This document shows positions 23,875-33,417 of a stretch of 57,389 bases of DNA, one piece after another. The DNA comes from Paludibacteraceae bacterium (lineage in GTDB: Bacteria > Bacteroidota > Bacteroidia > Bacteroidales > Paludibacteraceae): NCBI GenBank assembly GCA_017550335.1, contig JAFZPM010000018.1:1-57389 (forward strand), given 5' to 3'. Numbering within the stretch: the first letter of the stretch is position 1; each line of letters begins with the position of its first letter. The notes beneath the pieces are model-generated. The model was given only the letters and a program-made list of their open reading frames with translations, had not been told where the DNA came from and made no database searches. Position numbers and translations under genes: made by a program.

Positions 23875-24825
23875 TTATTTATTCAGATAAGCCAATACGT
23901 TCTTCTCGATACGATTGCCCAAAGCGGAGATGTCGGTCTCCTTCTTGAACTTCTCGCCGACGATGTTCTCGTACAGCTCGATGTAACGCTCCGAGATGGA
24001 CTTCACGATGGCGCTGGTCATCTCAGGCACCTTCTGACCGGTCTTTCCCTGGAATCCGTTGTCCATCAGCCACTCGCGGACGAACTCCTTGGAGAGTTGC
24101 TTCTGAGGCTCGCCCTTAGCGAAACGCTCTTGATAGCCATCGGCGTAGAAGTAGCGGGAAGAGTCTGGCGTGTGGATCTCATCCATCAAGTAGATGGTTC
24201 CGTTGGCCTTACCAAACTCATATTTCGTGTCCACGAGGATCAAGCCACGCTTAGCGGCGATCTCCGTACCGCGTTGGAAGAGAGCCAACGTGTACTTCTC
24301 CAACACCTCGTAGTCCTCCTTGGAGATCAAGCCACGGGAGAGGATTTCCTCTTTGGAGATATCCTCGTCGTGCTGGCCGATCTCAGCCTTTGTCGTAGGG
24401 GTGATGATAGGGGTCGGGAACTTCTGGTTCTCCTTCATGCCCTCAGGGATCTTCACGCCGCAGATCTCACGCACACCGCTCTTGTAGGCGCGCCATGCGC
24501 TACCGCAGAGGTAACCGCGGACGATCATCTCGACCGGGTAACCCTCGCAACGGATACCGACCGTCACCATAGGGTCTGGTGTCGCCAGTTTCCAGTTAGG
24601 GCAGATATCCTTGGTGTCGTCCAAGAACTTAGCCGCGATTTGGTTCAGCACTTGTCCCTTGAAAGGGATACCTTTAGGGAGGATCACATCGAAGGCGGAG
24701 ATTCTATCCGTCGCCACCATGACCAACTTATCGTCGCCGATGCTATACACGTCCCTCACCTTCCCGTTGTAGACGGACTTCTGTCCCGGGAAACTAAAAC
24801 TCGTTTTTACCAATGCGCTTTCCAT
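23875..24825 (-). CDS. purC: Phosphoribosylaminoimidazole-succinocarboxamide synthase
   Basis: PurC condenses CAIR with aspartate and ATP to SAICAR in purine synthesis. 316 residues from ATG 24825, the longer type of the family. Motifs: [29 protein letters not shown], the substrate region [30 protein letters not shown] and [12 protein letters not shown]. The 5' end overlaps phoH by 32 bases; no good start lies after the phoH stop, so the overlap appears real and implies coupling. Confidence 0.96.
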   Translation of the reverse strand: MESALVKTSFSFPGQKSVYNGKVRDVYSIGDDKLVMVATDRISAFDVILPKGIPFKGQVLNQIAAKFLDDTKDICPNWKLATPDPMVTVGIRCEGYPVEMIVRGYLCGSAWRAYKSGVREICGVKIPEGMKENQKFPTPIITPTTKAEIGQHDEDISKEEILSRGLISKEDYEVLEKYTLALFQRGTEIAAKRGLILVDTKYEFGKANGTIYLMDEIHTPDSSRYFYADGYQERFAKGEPQKQLSKEFVREWLMDNGFQGKTGQKVPEMTSAIVKSISERYIELYENIVGEKFKKETDISALGNRIEKNVLAYLNK

Positions 24826-25852
24826 ATCCAATATTTTTGTTTGATTGTTTCTGTTCCGAATCACCATCATTCGCCGCCTCCGCGTTCCGCAGCTCCTCCA
24901 GCCGTTTCTTGCGCTCCTCCGTCGCCTTGTCGTAGGCCTCTACGATGCGTTGCACCAGCGGATGGCGGACGATATCCTTCACATCGAACTGCACCTTCGC
25001 CACGCCCTCCACGTCACGGAGCGTCTGCAGGGCGTCGATCAAGCCCGACTTCTGGTTCGACGGGAGATCTATTTGGGAGACATCACCGGTGACCACCACC
25101 TTGCTGTTCAGACCCATACGGGTAAGAAGCATCTTAATCTGCTGGGTAGTAGTGTTTTGCGCCTCATCCAAGATAACGAAAGAGTCGCTCAACGTACGTC
25201 CGCGCATGAAGGCGAGAGGTGCGATCTGTATCGTGCCGTTCTCCATGAACTCACGGAGCTTCGTACCCGGCACCATATCCTGCAGAGCGTCGTAGAGAGG
25301 TTGCAGATAGGGGTCGATCTTCTCCTTCATATCGCCAGGGAGGAAGCCCAGTTTCTCGCCCGCCTCAACCGCGGGACGGCTCAGGACGATGCGACGCACC
25401 TCCTTGTTCTTCAAGGCGCGCACGGCCAAGGCGATCGCCGTGTAGGTCTTACCGGAGCCCGCCGGACCCGTAGCGAAGAGGAGGTCGTTCTTCTCGTATT
25501 CCGCCACGAGGCGTTTCTGGTTCGGGGTGCGGGCCACGATCGGTTTGCCGCTCACACCGTAGATAATCAGGTTCTTATCCGCCACGTTCTCAGGTTGCGT
25601 TTTCCCCTTGATGAAGTCGACCACCACATCCTCCGACAAAGCGTTGTATCGGGCGCAATATTGTTCCATGAGAGCGAAAGCATCCTCAAAACGGGCGATC
25701 TCCTCCTCGTCGCCGATGCACTTCACCGCATTGCCGCGCGCCACGATCTTCAGCTTCGGCAGCAGGTTCTTTATCGCATGGATATTGCAATTATTCACAC
25801 CGTAGAAGATTACGGGATCGGCATTCTCTATGAGGAATATCTTTTCTATCAT
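24794..25852 (-). CDS. PhoH family ATPase
   Basis: 352 residues from ATG 25852. An N-terminal ~100-residue region precedes a P-loop domain: [19 protein letters not shown] (Walker A ~128-137), [51 protein letters not shown] (Walker B) and [12 protein letters not shown] (sensor). PhoH-like proteins are RNA-helicase-like ATPases linked to RNA and ribosome quality control; the substrate is unknown. First gene of phoH-purC-recF-DUF721-thioesterase. Confidence 0.93.
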   Translation of the reverse strand: MIEKIFLIENADPVIFYGVNNCNIHAIKNLLPKLKIVARGNAVKCIGDEEEIARFEDAFALMEQYCARYNALSEDVVVDFIKGKTQPENVADKNLIIYGVSGKPIVARTPNQKRLVAEYEKNDLLFATGPAGSGKTYTAIALAVRALKNKEVRRIVLSRPAVEAGEKLGFLPGDMKEKIDPYLQPLYDALQDMVPGTKLREFMENGTIQIAPLAFMRGRTLSDSFVILDEAQNTTTQQIKMLLTRMGLNSKVVVTGDVSQIDLPSNQKSGLIDALQTLRDVEGVAKVQFDVKDIVRHPLVQRIVEAYDKATEERKKRLEELRNAEAANDGDSEQKQSNKNIGYGKRIGKNEF

Positions 25853-25884
25853 CAACCCAAAAAAGTCTTTTCGATTTTATGGTG

Positions 25885-25892
25885 CAAAGATA
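25885..25892 (-). promoter_or_regulatory. Putative -7 element of the phoH-purC-recF operon
   Basis: Minus strand TATCTTTG followed by C: exact TAnnTTTG match 32 bases upstream of ATG 25852. Confidence 0.6.
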
Positions 25893-26000
25893 ATTAAAAA
25901 TTAGGAGTTGAGAGTTATGAATAAAGAATTATGGGGACGAGGTATTATATTATTATAAAATATTAATATACAACATGTTATATTACATCAAAACAACAAA

Positions 26001-26028
26001 ACGGCGGAAGGCATGCACCCTCCACCGT
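26001..26028 (-). terminator. Probable terminator after the C10 protease-lipoprotein cluster
   Basis: Minus strand: ACGGTGGAGGG, loop TGCATG, CCTTCCGCCGT (two G-U pairs) followed by TTTGTTGTTTTG. It sits 23 bases past the last stop (26051). Confidence 0.65.
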
Positions 26029-26050
26029 AGATTTCACAAGACGATATTTC

Positions 26051-26728
26051 TCACAACTCCACATGCACCGTCGACGACACCGACTTCCATCCATCGAAGG
26101 AGAAAGTGACGGTGAAGTTATGTATGCGGGAGAGGGTGGGAAGAGGAAGATAGATGCCAACTGCTCCACGCCACCAAAGGCTTCGCTCCTTTTGGGTGTA
26201 TTCACTAAATGGCTTAAATATATCTTCTTGGGACTCTTTCCCAGTATACCCATTCAACACAAAGTTACCATAAGAAACGGTATTAACCTTAGCTATGTCA
26301 ATCAATTCACACCCTGCCGGATGCGTATCATTATAATCAGCATCCGAAATGATAGAAATTTCACTGACAGGATACGCAACAGCAGGACACATATAATTGG
26401 TAGTTCCATACCATGCTGTATCATGGTACATTTCCACAAAAGAATAGTACAAGCTATCAGGCTCCCGATACACACGAGGGTTTTCCCCAGAATATATGCG
26501 ATCTCCCCTTACGGACAATCCCAACATAACCGACTCCTTGTCCTCGGAAAGGAATTTCCAAGATAAATTTTCCAAAGAGTCAGGGAGAATATAACTTTGT
26601 ATCATATGTTTCGAAGGCCACTCGTATTCCGGTGTCTTTTCTCCCTCATTCTCTTCCCCGCAAGAGACAACGGCAATGACAACTACCGTCGTCAACGCTC
26701 CAACAATGATTTGAAAAAATTTATTCAT
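26051..26728 (-). CDS. Lipoprotein paralog 2, downstream of C10 protease
   Basis: 225 residues. Signal peptide MNKFFQIIVGALTTVVVIAV with lipobox VVSC. Mature start is acidic (GEENEGEKTPEYEWPSKHM), then a predicted beta-rich domain. It aligns throughout with the 27573 gene: PEYxWPSKHxxQSYILPDS, VRMYHDTAWYG/VEMYHDTAWYG, NYMxPAxAYPxS, and an identical 24-residue C-terminus. No named family recognised. C10 proteases of Bacteroides are often followed by small inhibitor-like genes, so inhibition or surface retention of the protease is a guess from position. Confidence 0.65.
   Translation of the reverse strand: MNKFFQIIVGALTTVVVIAVVSCGEENEGEKTPEYEWPSKHMIQSYILPDSLENLSWKFLSEDKESVMLGLSVRGDRIYSGENPRVYREPDSLYYSFVEMYHDTAWYGTTNYMCPAVAYPVSEISIISDADYNDTHPAGCELIDIAKVNTVSYGNFVLNGYTGKESQEDIFKPFSEYTQKERSLWWRGAVGIYLPLPTLSRIHNFTVTFSFDGWKSVSSTVHVEL
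26053..26163. repeat. 111-base identical segment shared with 26877-26987
   Basis: The 3' ends of the two lipoprotein genes are base-for-base identical over this length while the middles have diverged considerably. The partner copy is 824 bases away in the same orientation. Confidence 0.9.
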
Positions 26729-26874
26729 AATTCATATCTTTCGTCAGCCAAACTACACGAACATTTTTGCACCATATCGCAAGCGCCACGTCCGTCGATA
26801 ATGCCACAACAAATCCTTCAACCAATCCACAGCAGTAGATAAAGTCCCTTGCCGTGGATAATCCTCAAGCGCTT

Positions 26875-27573
26875 CTACAACTCCACATGCACCGTCGACG
26901 ACACCGACTTCCATCCATCGAAGGAGAAAGTGACGGTGAAGTTATGTATGCGGGAGAGGGTGGGAAGAGGAAGATAGATGCCAACTGGGCCTTCATCCCA
27001 AAGAGATTTCTCCTGCTGTTCATACTCGCTAAAAGGTTTTAAAACTTCGCAAAAGGGTTTTAAAATATGCTCTTGGGAATATAAACCATTGTATCCATTC
27101 TGAATAAACAATGCGTACGATTCAGAATAGATCTTCGCAACGTCAATCAGTTCACTACCGGCAAGATGTGTATCATCGAAATCAGCGTCCGAAACGACAG
27201 AAATAGCACTGATAGGGTATGCGATAGCAGGATACATATAGTTGGTTTTCCCATACCATGCCGTGTCATGATACATCCTGACAAGGGAATCGTACAACGG
27301 ATGGGGAGTTTGAGGATGGGTAGGACATTCTCCCGAATATACATATTCGCCCTTGAAGCAAAAGCCCATCACAATAGAATCCCCTTTCTTAGTAACTATA
27401 TTCCAGGACAGATTCTCCATAGAATCCGGCAAAATATAACTTTGAAGATAATGCTTCGAAGGCCAAGTATATTCCGGGGTCTTTTTTCCTTCATCCTCTT
27501 CCTGACATGAAGCAAAGGCAATGACGGTTACCGTCGTCAACGCACCAACAATGATTTGAAAAAATTTATTCAT
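26875..27573 (-). CDS. Lipoprotein paralog 1, directly downstream of C10 protease
   Basis: 232 residues, lipobox FASC after MNKFFQIIVGALTTVTVIA. It begins 18 bases after the C10 protease stop, so is almost certainly co-transcribed. Same architecture as the 26728 gene with a 7-residue insertion (a repeated LKPF segment: ILKPFCEVLKPFSEY). Function unknown; the arrangement suggests a protease partner or inhibitor. Confidence 0.65.
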   Translation of the reverse strand: MNKFFQIIVGALTTVTVIAFASCQEEDEGKKTPEYTWPSKHYLQSYILPDSMENLSWNIVTKKGDSIVMGFCFKGEYVYSGECPTHPQTPHPLYDSLVRMYHDTAWYGKTNYMYPAIAYPISAISVVSDADFDDTHLAGSELIDVAKIYSESYALFIQNGYNGLYSQEHILKPFCEVLKPFSEYEQQEKSLWDEGPVGIYLPLPTLSRIHNFTVTFSFDGWKSVSSTVHVEL

Positions 27574-27591
27574 AATTCGTATTTTTTAAAA

Positions 27592-29043
27592 TTAACGATA
27601 ACAAGGAAGCATGGTTACCTTATATTGATAATTGCTTTCAGCCCAATTAGCACCCCAATTGTCAAAATTTCCTTCCCTAGTATCAAAACATCCTTCAGCA
27701 AAATATCCGTTATTAGATCCACCCCATCCCCAATTGATATGGAGATATGAATTCCTCAAAACCGATTTCACATAACTCTCACTGTAATAGCCCGTACTAG
27801 TGTCAACAACATAGGTGTAATAGTCCGCCACCACGGCTTTATATCCATCCGCCACCCATGTGTGTCCTCCCGAATAGCTATACGACCAAAAGCCACCGCT
27901 TCTTCTCGAATATCCCCCCATTATCACCGGTTTCCGATTGTTCAAATATATCCTTATCCTCGCATAATTATAATCGGACACCACGCAATTGGAATAACCT
28001 GCCGATTTCATATAATTTACGGCATTCTCGTCACTAGCACCACTACTTCCACACTGCCAATTCATACCTATGCGTAAACCAATCTCACACAAAACTTTAC
28101 TCACCTGATCCCTATGCAATTGTTTTTCCAATTTACTCGCATTCTTTTCCTTTGTGATTTCATTCCAATCAGGACACACACCTTCGTATCCCCTACTTGT
28201 TCTCCTCATAAAGCTTGTAGGGTACTTGTAATAAGCCATCAATTGACCTATCGCCACCGCCCAACATCCAGCCGGAGCATGTTCACTTGGATCATCGAGA
28301 CATTCCTTCATCAAATTATTGTATGGGTTACCACTCTGTGCCCATTCCGTCAAAAGCATGGGGTCAACCTTAACATTTTCTCTCAAATAGTAATATCCGC
28401 CAGACATTCTTTTTCTAAGAGTTGTTTCTTCACAAACATCTTCCTCCATTCTATGTCTCGCCACCTCCAGCAACGAATCCCTCTCCGCCTCGAACTTCAG
28501 AATGGAGTTTTGCATGAATACCTGCGCATTATCCAGGAAGATGGCAAGACCGGGGTTATCCGTATCCTCCCCTAGCGTTCCTTTTTCCACGCAGGCCAAA
28601 ATCGGACACCCCACACGGTCGTCCGCACAAATAATAGCAAACCCAGCACTGTCCGCAAAGTTGCAGACGTAAGCCAATGTGTCTGGGATAGCGGCCGCCT
28701 CGCCAAAGCCAGAGCGCAAGGTCGTCTCATCAGGACGCAACACACGCACCTCCTCGACCTGACGTACCTTCCCCGATTTGAGTCCGTTGTCATCTCCTGC
28801 GAATAGGGAGGCCGCATCAAGCGCCAACTCCCTCGCCTCGTCCATACCCATCGTGTGGTTGGAGGAAAACAAGGCCTTGTAGTTCAAGGAAGGCTCCTCC
28901 TTCTGTTCCTGCTGCGGACTAGAAGACTCGTTTCGGGCCTCCTCCACATCATCCGTCTCACACGACATAAACTGAGCCACCGCGACTATCCCAATAGAAC
29001 ACAGCAACTTGCGCAAACTTAGATTTTTTTCATTGAATAACAT
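27592..29043 (-). CDS. C10 family (streptopain-like) cysteine protease precursor
   Basis: 483 residues from ATG 29043. Lipoprotein-like signal with Cys28 after FMS. Residues ~50-200 form a propeptide: SLNYKALFSSNHTMGMDEAR, ADSAGFAIICADDRVGCPIL, typical of streptopain-type prodomains. Mature protease: YYLRENVKVDPMLLTEWAQS-GNPYN, catalytic Cys260 in HAPAGCWAVAIGQLMAYYKYP-like context, catalytic His394 in YSGGHTWVADGYK, and HINWGWGGSNNGYF around residue 445. Related enzymes include SpeB and the Bfp proteases of Bacteroides fragilis. Two paralogous lipoprotein genes follow on the same strand. Host or self target unknown. Confidence 0.9.
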   Translation of the reverse strand: MLFNEKNLSLRKLLCSIGIVAVAQFMSCETDDVEEARNESSSPQQEQKEEPSLNYKALFSSNHTMGMDEARELALDAASLFAGDDNGLKSGKVRQVEEVRVLRPDETTLRSGFGEAAAIPDTLAYVCNFADSAGFAIICADDRVGCPILACVEKGTLGEDTDNPGLAIFLDNAQVFMQNSILKFEAERDSLLEVARHRMEEDVCEETTLRKRMSGGYYYLRENVKVDPMLLTEWAQSGNPYNNLMKECLDDPSEHAPAGCWAVAIGQLMAYYKYPTSFMRRTSRGYEGVCPDWNEITKEKNASKLEKQLHRDQVSKVLCEIGLRIGMNWQCGSSGASDENAVNYMKSAGYSNCVVSDYNYARIRIYLNNRKPVIMGGYSRRSGGFWSYSYSGGHTWVADGYKAVVADYYTYVVDTSTGYYSESYVKSVLRNSYLHINWGWGGSNNGYFAEGCFDTREGNFDNWGANWAESNYQYKVTMLPCYR

Positions 29044-29352
29044 AATAAAAATTTTTAAGTGTTTAAAAATAGAAAATTCAAAATCCATGGCAGCATTTTC
29101 CCCTCAACCACAAATATTTAAATCTTCAGAAAATACTCACATTATCGAAATCAGCACGGCAAATATATGGATTATTTTTAATTACAACAAAATATTTAAC
29201 ATAAATCACACGTAAAACTAACACAATATTATTCGCCAACCTTACAAGGGGATGCATGTTGAACAAAACCATATAAAAAAGCATTCCCCTTACCAATACC
29301 GATTTAATATAAAAATATTACCTTCGCGGTCAGAAACAAAAAAAGAAAAATC
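29044..29352. other. AT-rich intergenic region between C10 protease and hisS
   Basis: 309 bases between divergent genes. No open frame of interest. A weak -7 candidate, TACCTTCG at 29319-29326, could serve hisS (one mismatch to TAnnTTTG). On the minus strand a TATTTTTA lies 25-30 bases upstream of the protease start. No repeats or RNA-like structure noticed. Confidence 0.4.
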
Positions 29353-30720
29353 ATGGCACAAAAACCCTCCATACCAAAAGGAACGAGAGACTTCGCACCC
29401 ATCGAGATGGCGCGTCGTAATTACATCTTCAACACCATCAAAGAGGTCTTCCGCCTCTACGGATTCCAACAAATAGAGACCCCGGCGATGGAGAACCTCT
29501 CCACCCTGATGGGCAAATACGGCGACGAGGGCGACAAGCTCCTCTTCAAAGTGCTCAACTCGGGCGACTTCCTGGCGGACGTGGAACAAGCGGAACTGGA
29601 AAGCCGCAACTCCGTGAAACTGATCAAGAAGATCTCGGAGAAGGGTCTGCGCTACGACCTCACGGTGCCTTTCGCTCGCTTCGTCGTCATGAACCGTGAC
29701 AAGCTCAGCTTCCCTTTCAAACGCTACCAGATACAGCCCGTATGGCGCGCCGACAAGCCACAGAAGGGCCGCTACCGCGAGTTCTACCAGTGTGACGTGG
29801 ACGTGGTCGGAAGCGACTCGCTCATGAACGAAGTGGAACTGATGCAGATCGTGGACGAAGTGTACCGCCGCCTCGGTGTGAACGTCTGCATCAAGATCAA
29901 CAACCGCAAGATCCTCACGGGCATCGCGGAGGTGATCGGTCAGGCGGACAAGATCGTGGATATCACCGTGGCCATCGATAAACTGGACAAGATAGGCTTG
30001 GAGAACGTCAACGCCGAACTGGCGGAGAAGGGCATTCCTGCCGATTCCATCGAGAAACTGCAGCCTATCATCCTGCTCCAAGGATCGAACGAGGAGAAAC
30101 TGAAGACCATCCGTGAAGTGCTCGCCACCTCGGAGGTCGGACTGAAAGGCGTGGAGGAGATCTCCACCATCCTCGAACACATACAACTCCTTGGCATAGA
30201 GACCAAGGTGGAACTGGACCTGACCCTCGCCAGGGGTCTGAACTACTACACGGGAGCCATCTTCGAGGTGAAGGCGTTAGACGTGCAGATCGGTAGCATC
30301 ACCGGTGGCGGACGCTACGACAACCTCACAGGCGTCTTCGGCATGGAGGGTGTCTCCGGCGTGGGCATCTCCTTCGGCGCGGACCGTATCTACGACGTCC
30401 TCAACCAACTGGACCTCTACCCAGCCGAAATGCTCCAATCGACCAAACTGATCTTCGTGACCTTCGGAAACGAGGAGCTCAAATACGCCATGCAGTGCCT
30501 GAAGCAAGTGCGCGCGGCAGGCATCGCAGCTGAAGTTTACCCTGAACCTGCCAAGATGAAGAAGCAGATGGGCTACGCCGACAGCAAGGGCATTCCTTTC
30601 GTGGCCATCATCGGCGACACGGAGATGAAGGAGCAGAAGATCATGCTCAAGAACATGACGACGGGCGAGCAAAACCTCGTCAGCGTGGAAGAGGCGATCC
30701 AAACATTGACGGGCAAATAA
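29353..30720 (+). CDS. hisS: Histidyl-tRNA synthetase
   Basis: Class II aminoacyl-tRNA synthetase charging tRNA-His. 455 residues. Motif 1 near [20 protein letters not shown] and [14 protein letters not shown], motif 2 around [33 protein letters not shown] region, histidine A motif [15 protein letters not shown], motif 3 [10 protein letters not shown] and [15 protein letters not shown], then a C-terminal anticodon-binding domain ([20 protein letters not shown]). Start ATG 29353. It is followed after 24 bases by a transporter gene. Confidence 0.96.
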   Translation: MAQKPSIPKGTRDFAPIEMARRNYIFNTIKEVFRLYGFQQIETPAMENLSTLMGKYGDEGDKLLFKVLNSGDFLADVEQAELESRNSVKLIKKISEKGLRYDLTVPFARFVVMNRDKLSFPFKRYQIQPVWRADKPQKGRYREFYQCDVDVVGSDSLMNEVELMQIVDEVYRRLGVNVCIKINNRKILTGIAEVIGQADKIVDITVAIDKLDKIGLENVNAELAEKGIPADSIEKLQPIILLQGSNEEKLKTIREVLATSEVGLKGVEEISTILEHIQLLGIETKVELDLTLARGLNYYTGAIFEVKALDVQIGSITGGGRYDNLTGVFGMEGVSGVGISFGADRIYDVLNQLDLYPAEMLQSTKLIFVTFGNEELKYAMQCLKQVRAAGIAAEVYPEPAKMKKQMGYADSKGIPFVAIIGDTEMKEQKIMLKNMTTGEQNLVSVEEAIQTLTGK

Positions 30721-30744
30721 GGCCAACGGACAAAGGCGTCGACG

Positions 30745-31710
30745 ATGATCAATTTTCTAAAGACATACGCGCTGTTCATCTCCATGATGATTGGTATCGT
30801 GTTCCATTTCATCTTCGTGGACGTGTCCTTCGTCACGAAATACTTCATGGACGAGCCATTGAAGGACATCACCTTCATCACGAAATACATGCTCTTCCTG
30901 ATGCTGCTGATTGTCTACTGCAAGGTGGACTTCCGCCAGTTCAAGTGGAAACGCTGGCATGTCATCCTGCTGACTATCCAATTCACAGTATGCATTCTCT
31001 TCTACCTGCTCGTCTACAAATTCGACCTACGCACAGCGGAAGGCGGACTCATCTGTCTGCTGGCACCCACCGCCACCTCCGCCCCTGTCATCACGGGGCT
31101 ATTGGGAGGAACCGTGGCGGGTCTCATCACCTATAGCGTCTCCAGCAACCTGCTGGCGGCCTTCTTCGCACCCCTTTACTTCTCGCTGATCGGTGCGCAC
31201 GGCACGGGAGCGGAGGACCTCAGTTTCTTCGAGGCGTTCCTCACCATCTGCCAGAAGGCCTTCCCGCTCATCTTCGGACCATTCGTCTGCGCACTGTTCC
31301 TGAAACGGTTCATCCGCCCCGCCTACGATTTCCTGCGGAAGAAGCAAGGCATATCCTTCTGGCTGTGGACCATCGCCCTAGTGTTGCTGATGTCGCGCAC
31401 GACGTCCGACCTGCTGAACATGGACCCCGCCGAGCGTCCGGCCGCCTTCAACATGGCACTGGTCGCCCTGCTCTGTTGCCTCGCGCAATTCACCGCAGGC
31501 AGGAAGCTCGGCAAGCTATACCACAACAAAGTGGCCAGCGGACAAGCCTACGGACAGAAGAACACGATCCTCGCCATCTGGATGGCGCAGACCTTCTTCA
31601 ACCCTGTGGTCGCCATCGCACCCGCCACCTACGTGCTTTGGCAAAACCTCGTCAACTCCTATCAGTTGAGCAAGCATAGGAGGGGGTTGAGGAAAGACCA
31701 GGAGAATTAA
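30745..31710 (+). CDS. Membrane transporter, bile acid:sodium symporter-like
   Basis: 321 residues with about ten membrane helices. The segment LICLLAPTATSAPVITGLLGGTVAGLITYSV is characteristic of BASS/BART-superfamily carriers (Na-dependent organic-anion transporters), and a second, inverted-looking half follows (FFEAFLTICQKAFPLIFGPF; NTILAIWMAQTFFNPVVAIAP). Substrate unknown; members carry bile acids, pyruvate, pantothenate and others. Close to hisS (24 bases) and to the following DMP19-like gene (19 bases). Confidence 0.75.
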   Translation: MINFLKTYALFISMMIGIVFHFIFVDVSFVTKYFMDEPLKDITFITKYMLFLMLLIVYCKVDFRQFKWKRWHVILLTIQFTVCILFYLLVYKFDLRTAEGGLICLLAPTATSAPVITGLLGGTVAGLITYSVSSNLLAAFFAPLYFSLIGAHGTGAEDLSFFEAFLTICQKAFPLIFGPFVCALFLKRFIRPAYDFLRKKQGISFWLWTIALVLLMSRTTSDLLNMDPAERPAAFNMALVALLCCLAQFTAGRKLGKLYHNKVASGQAYGQKNTILAIWMAQTFFNPVVAIAPATYVLWQNLVNSYQLSKHRRGLRKDQEN

Positions 31711-31729
31711 GAATTAAGAATTTTGAATT

Positions 31730-32164
31730 ATGGGGATGCATTTGTTCGATTTTTTCAGAAGCAAAAAAGCAAGGAAGGAAAGCGAGGAGCAGAAATCCCT
31801 AAGCGAGAAAGATCTCCGTTGGAATCGATTCATCGAGGAGATATGTGTCGACGGTGACTTATCCTCACTTTCCGAGAAACAGAGGAAGGCCGTCCTCTGC
31901 TTCTGGTACGACTCCGAGATGCAAAACGGAGGATTCAGCCAATACCAAGACAGCTATCCCGACACCGACCCCAACGAACTGAAAGAGGCGCTCGCCACCG
32001 TCGGGAACGAAGAGATTGTCCGGAACTACTGCAATGCCTTAGAGGAGGGCGAACAAGACGATTGGGTGGAGACCGATGCGGAATACGGAAGTTTCTCCCC
32101 TTCCCTTGGCGACCTATTGCATGAATACGTTGAGAAGAACAAAGACGAAATACTAGAGAATTAA
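31730..32164 (+). CDS. DMP19/DUF4375-like protein (second copy)
   Basis: 144 residues. The motif AVLCFWYDSEMQNGGFSQYQDSYPD matches the E-x-x-N-G-G-F-x-Q core seen also in the 7413-7910 gene. N-terminus is basic (FFRSKKARKESEEQ), C-terminus very acidic (LEEGEQDDWVETDAEYG). The two window copies are clearly diverged. ATG 31730 (or 31736). It is flanked on both sides by AT-rich AAGAATTTTGAATT-type repeat strings. Function unknown. Confidence 0.72.
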   Translation: MGMHLFDFFRSKKARKESEEQKSLSEKDLRWNRFIEEICVDGDLSSLSEKQRKAVLCFWYDSEMQNGGFSQYQDSYPDTDPNELKEALATVGNEEIVRNYCNALEEGEQDDWVETDAEYGSFSPSLGDLLHEYVEKNKDEILEN

Positions 32165-32204
32165 GAATTAAGAATTAAAAATCAAAAAGGACGACAGACC
32201 CGCA

Positions 32205-32304
32205 AACCCCGAAGGGGTGCTATATTACAGGCAGGGGTGTTAACCCCTGTACAATAGAACCGCGGATAGCCCGAACCCGAAGGGGGTGACACCCTAACGA
32301 ATTA
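32205..32304. repeat. Compound palindromic intergenic repeat, copy C
   Basis: Diverged copy of the element at 1-101 and 170-270. It has ACCCC-GAA-GGGGT (32206-32219), CAGGGGT-GTTA-ACCCCTG (32231-32250) and a broken CCCGAAGGGGG hairpin (32275-32286), in the same order and orientation, with AATTAAGAATT strings on its left. It lies in the 289-base gap between the DMP19-like and DUF4197 genes. Confidence 0.8.
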
Positions 32305-32348
32305 AGTATCAAAAAGTTTTTTTGACATCCACATTTCGGGAAAAATAT

Positions 32349-32356
32349 TATCTTTG
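32349..32356 (+). promoter_or_regulatory. Putative -7 element of the DUF4197 gene
   Basis: TATCTTTG then C is an exact match. A TTTG at 32321-32324 lies 24 bases upstream, slightly far for -33. Predicted leader is about 90 bases. Confidence 0.58.
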
Positions 32357-32453
32357 CGTTTGTGTGTAACCAATAAAGGCAATGACCAAGGAATAGCGTC
32401 ACACGATCAATATCAATGAAACGCAAACAATTAACTTTTAACATATTCGGTAT

Positions 32454-33302
32454 ATGGGCTTATTAAACGACGTATTTTCCACCATCTCCAAGGTGGCTCA
32501 AAGTGATGCCGCGAAGGAGATCATCAACTCAATCAACGGTGGCGGGCAGATAGACATCGCCGCAGGACTGAAGGCCGCACTGAAGGTCGGCATCGAGACC
32601 GCAGCCACCAATCTAGGAAAGAAAGACGGATTCCTCGCGGATGCGGCCGTGCGCATCGGCATACCAGAGGAGGCGCTCTCCGTGTTCAACGCGGTGCAGT
32701 CCCTCGCGCAGAACCCTGCCTTCAACTCCCTGTTGAACTCCGCAGGCGCATCCATTCCTTCCTCCGACACCGTGATTACCCTTTTGAACCGTGCGGCGGA
32801 AGACGCAGCCCCTAAGTCAGTGGACATCTTCGCCGACGCCATCACCGGCATGGGCATCGCCGACGCCAAGAACATCCTCTTCGGTGCGGACAACGCCGCC
32901 ACCACCTACCTGAAGGAGAACACCTTCACGCAGTTGCAGGATGCCTTCATGCCTACCATCAACAACTCTCTCGGCTCCGTGCAGATAGCCAACACCACCC
33001 CACTCGCGGCGTGGAACACCTTCGCCACCTACAACAACAAGTTGGTGGAGATGATGGACAGCAAGACCGTGAAGGCCGCTTTGGAGATGGCCAGGATGAC
33101 CGGTATCCTGAAGGACGAGTACTTCGAGAAGCTCGCCTCCATCAAAACCGTCAATACAGACTTGTCCGACTACATCACGGGGAAGGCCCTCACCGGACTC
33201 TTCACGAAGGTTTCCGAGAAGGAATACGACATCCGTCACAACGCCAGCGCACGTGTCAGCGATGTGCTGAAGAACGTCTTCGGACAATTGGACAACCGAT
33301 AA
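32454..33302 (+). CDS. DUF4197 domain-containing protein
   Basis: 282 residues, mostly helical. Recognised by LKAALKVGIETAATNLGKKDGF, AVRIGIPEEALSVF, LLNRAAEDAAPKSVDIFADAI, FGADNAATTYLKENTFTQLQ and FTKVSEKEYDIRHNASARVS. Many DUF4197 proteins have a signal peptide; none is evident here (MGLLNDVFSTISKVAQSD). Function unknown. Monocistronic, with its own promoter and terminator. Confidence 0.85.
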   Translation: MGLLNDVFSTISKVAQSDAAKEIINSINGGGQIDIAAGLKAALKVGIETAATNLGKKDGFLADAAVRIGIPEEALSVFNAVQSLAQNPAFNSLLNSAGASIPSSDTVITLLNRAAEDAAPKSVDIFADAITGMGIADAKNILFGADNAATTYLKENTFTQLQDAFMPTINNSLGSVQIANTTPLAAWNTFATYNNKLVEMMDSKTVKAALEMARMTGILKDEYFEKLASIKTVNTDLSDYITGKALTGLFTKVSEKEYDIRHNASARVSDVLKNVFGQLDNR

Positions 33303-33322
33303 GGAAAGCGGACAAAACACAA

Positions 33323-33353
33323 AGAGGAGGCTTAGAAGTCTCCTCTTTTTTTA
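33323..33353 (+). terminator. Rho-independent terminator of the DUF4197 gene
   Basis: AGAGGAGGCT-TAGA-AGTCTCCTCT (one G-T type pair) followed by seven T, 21 bases past the stop. Confidence 0.88.
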
Positions 33354-33417
33354 TCTTCAAACTTGGATTCTGAAATATAGGTTCGACGTGGCCTCATTCA
33401 TTGCATTAGGAAGAAAA

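Noticed and set aside
25978..26253. 91-residue minus-strand frame overlapping the second lipoprotein
   Set aside because: It overlaps the 3' part of the lipoprotein gene in another frame, and the lipoprotein frame is supported by its paralog.
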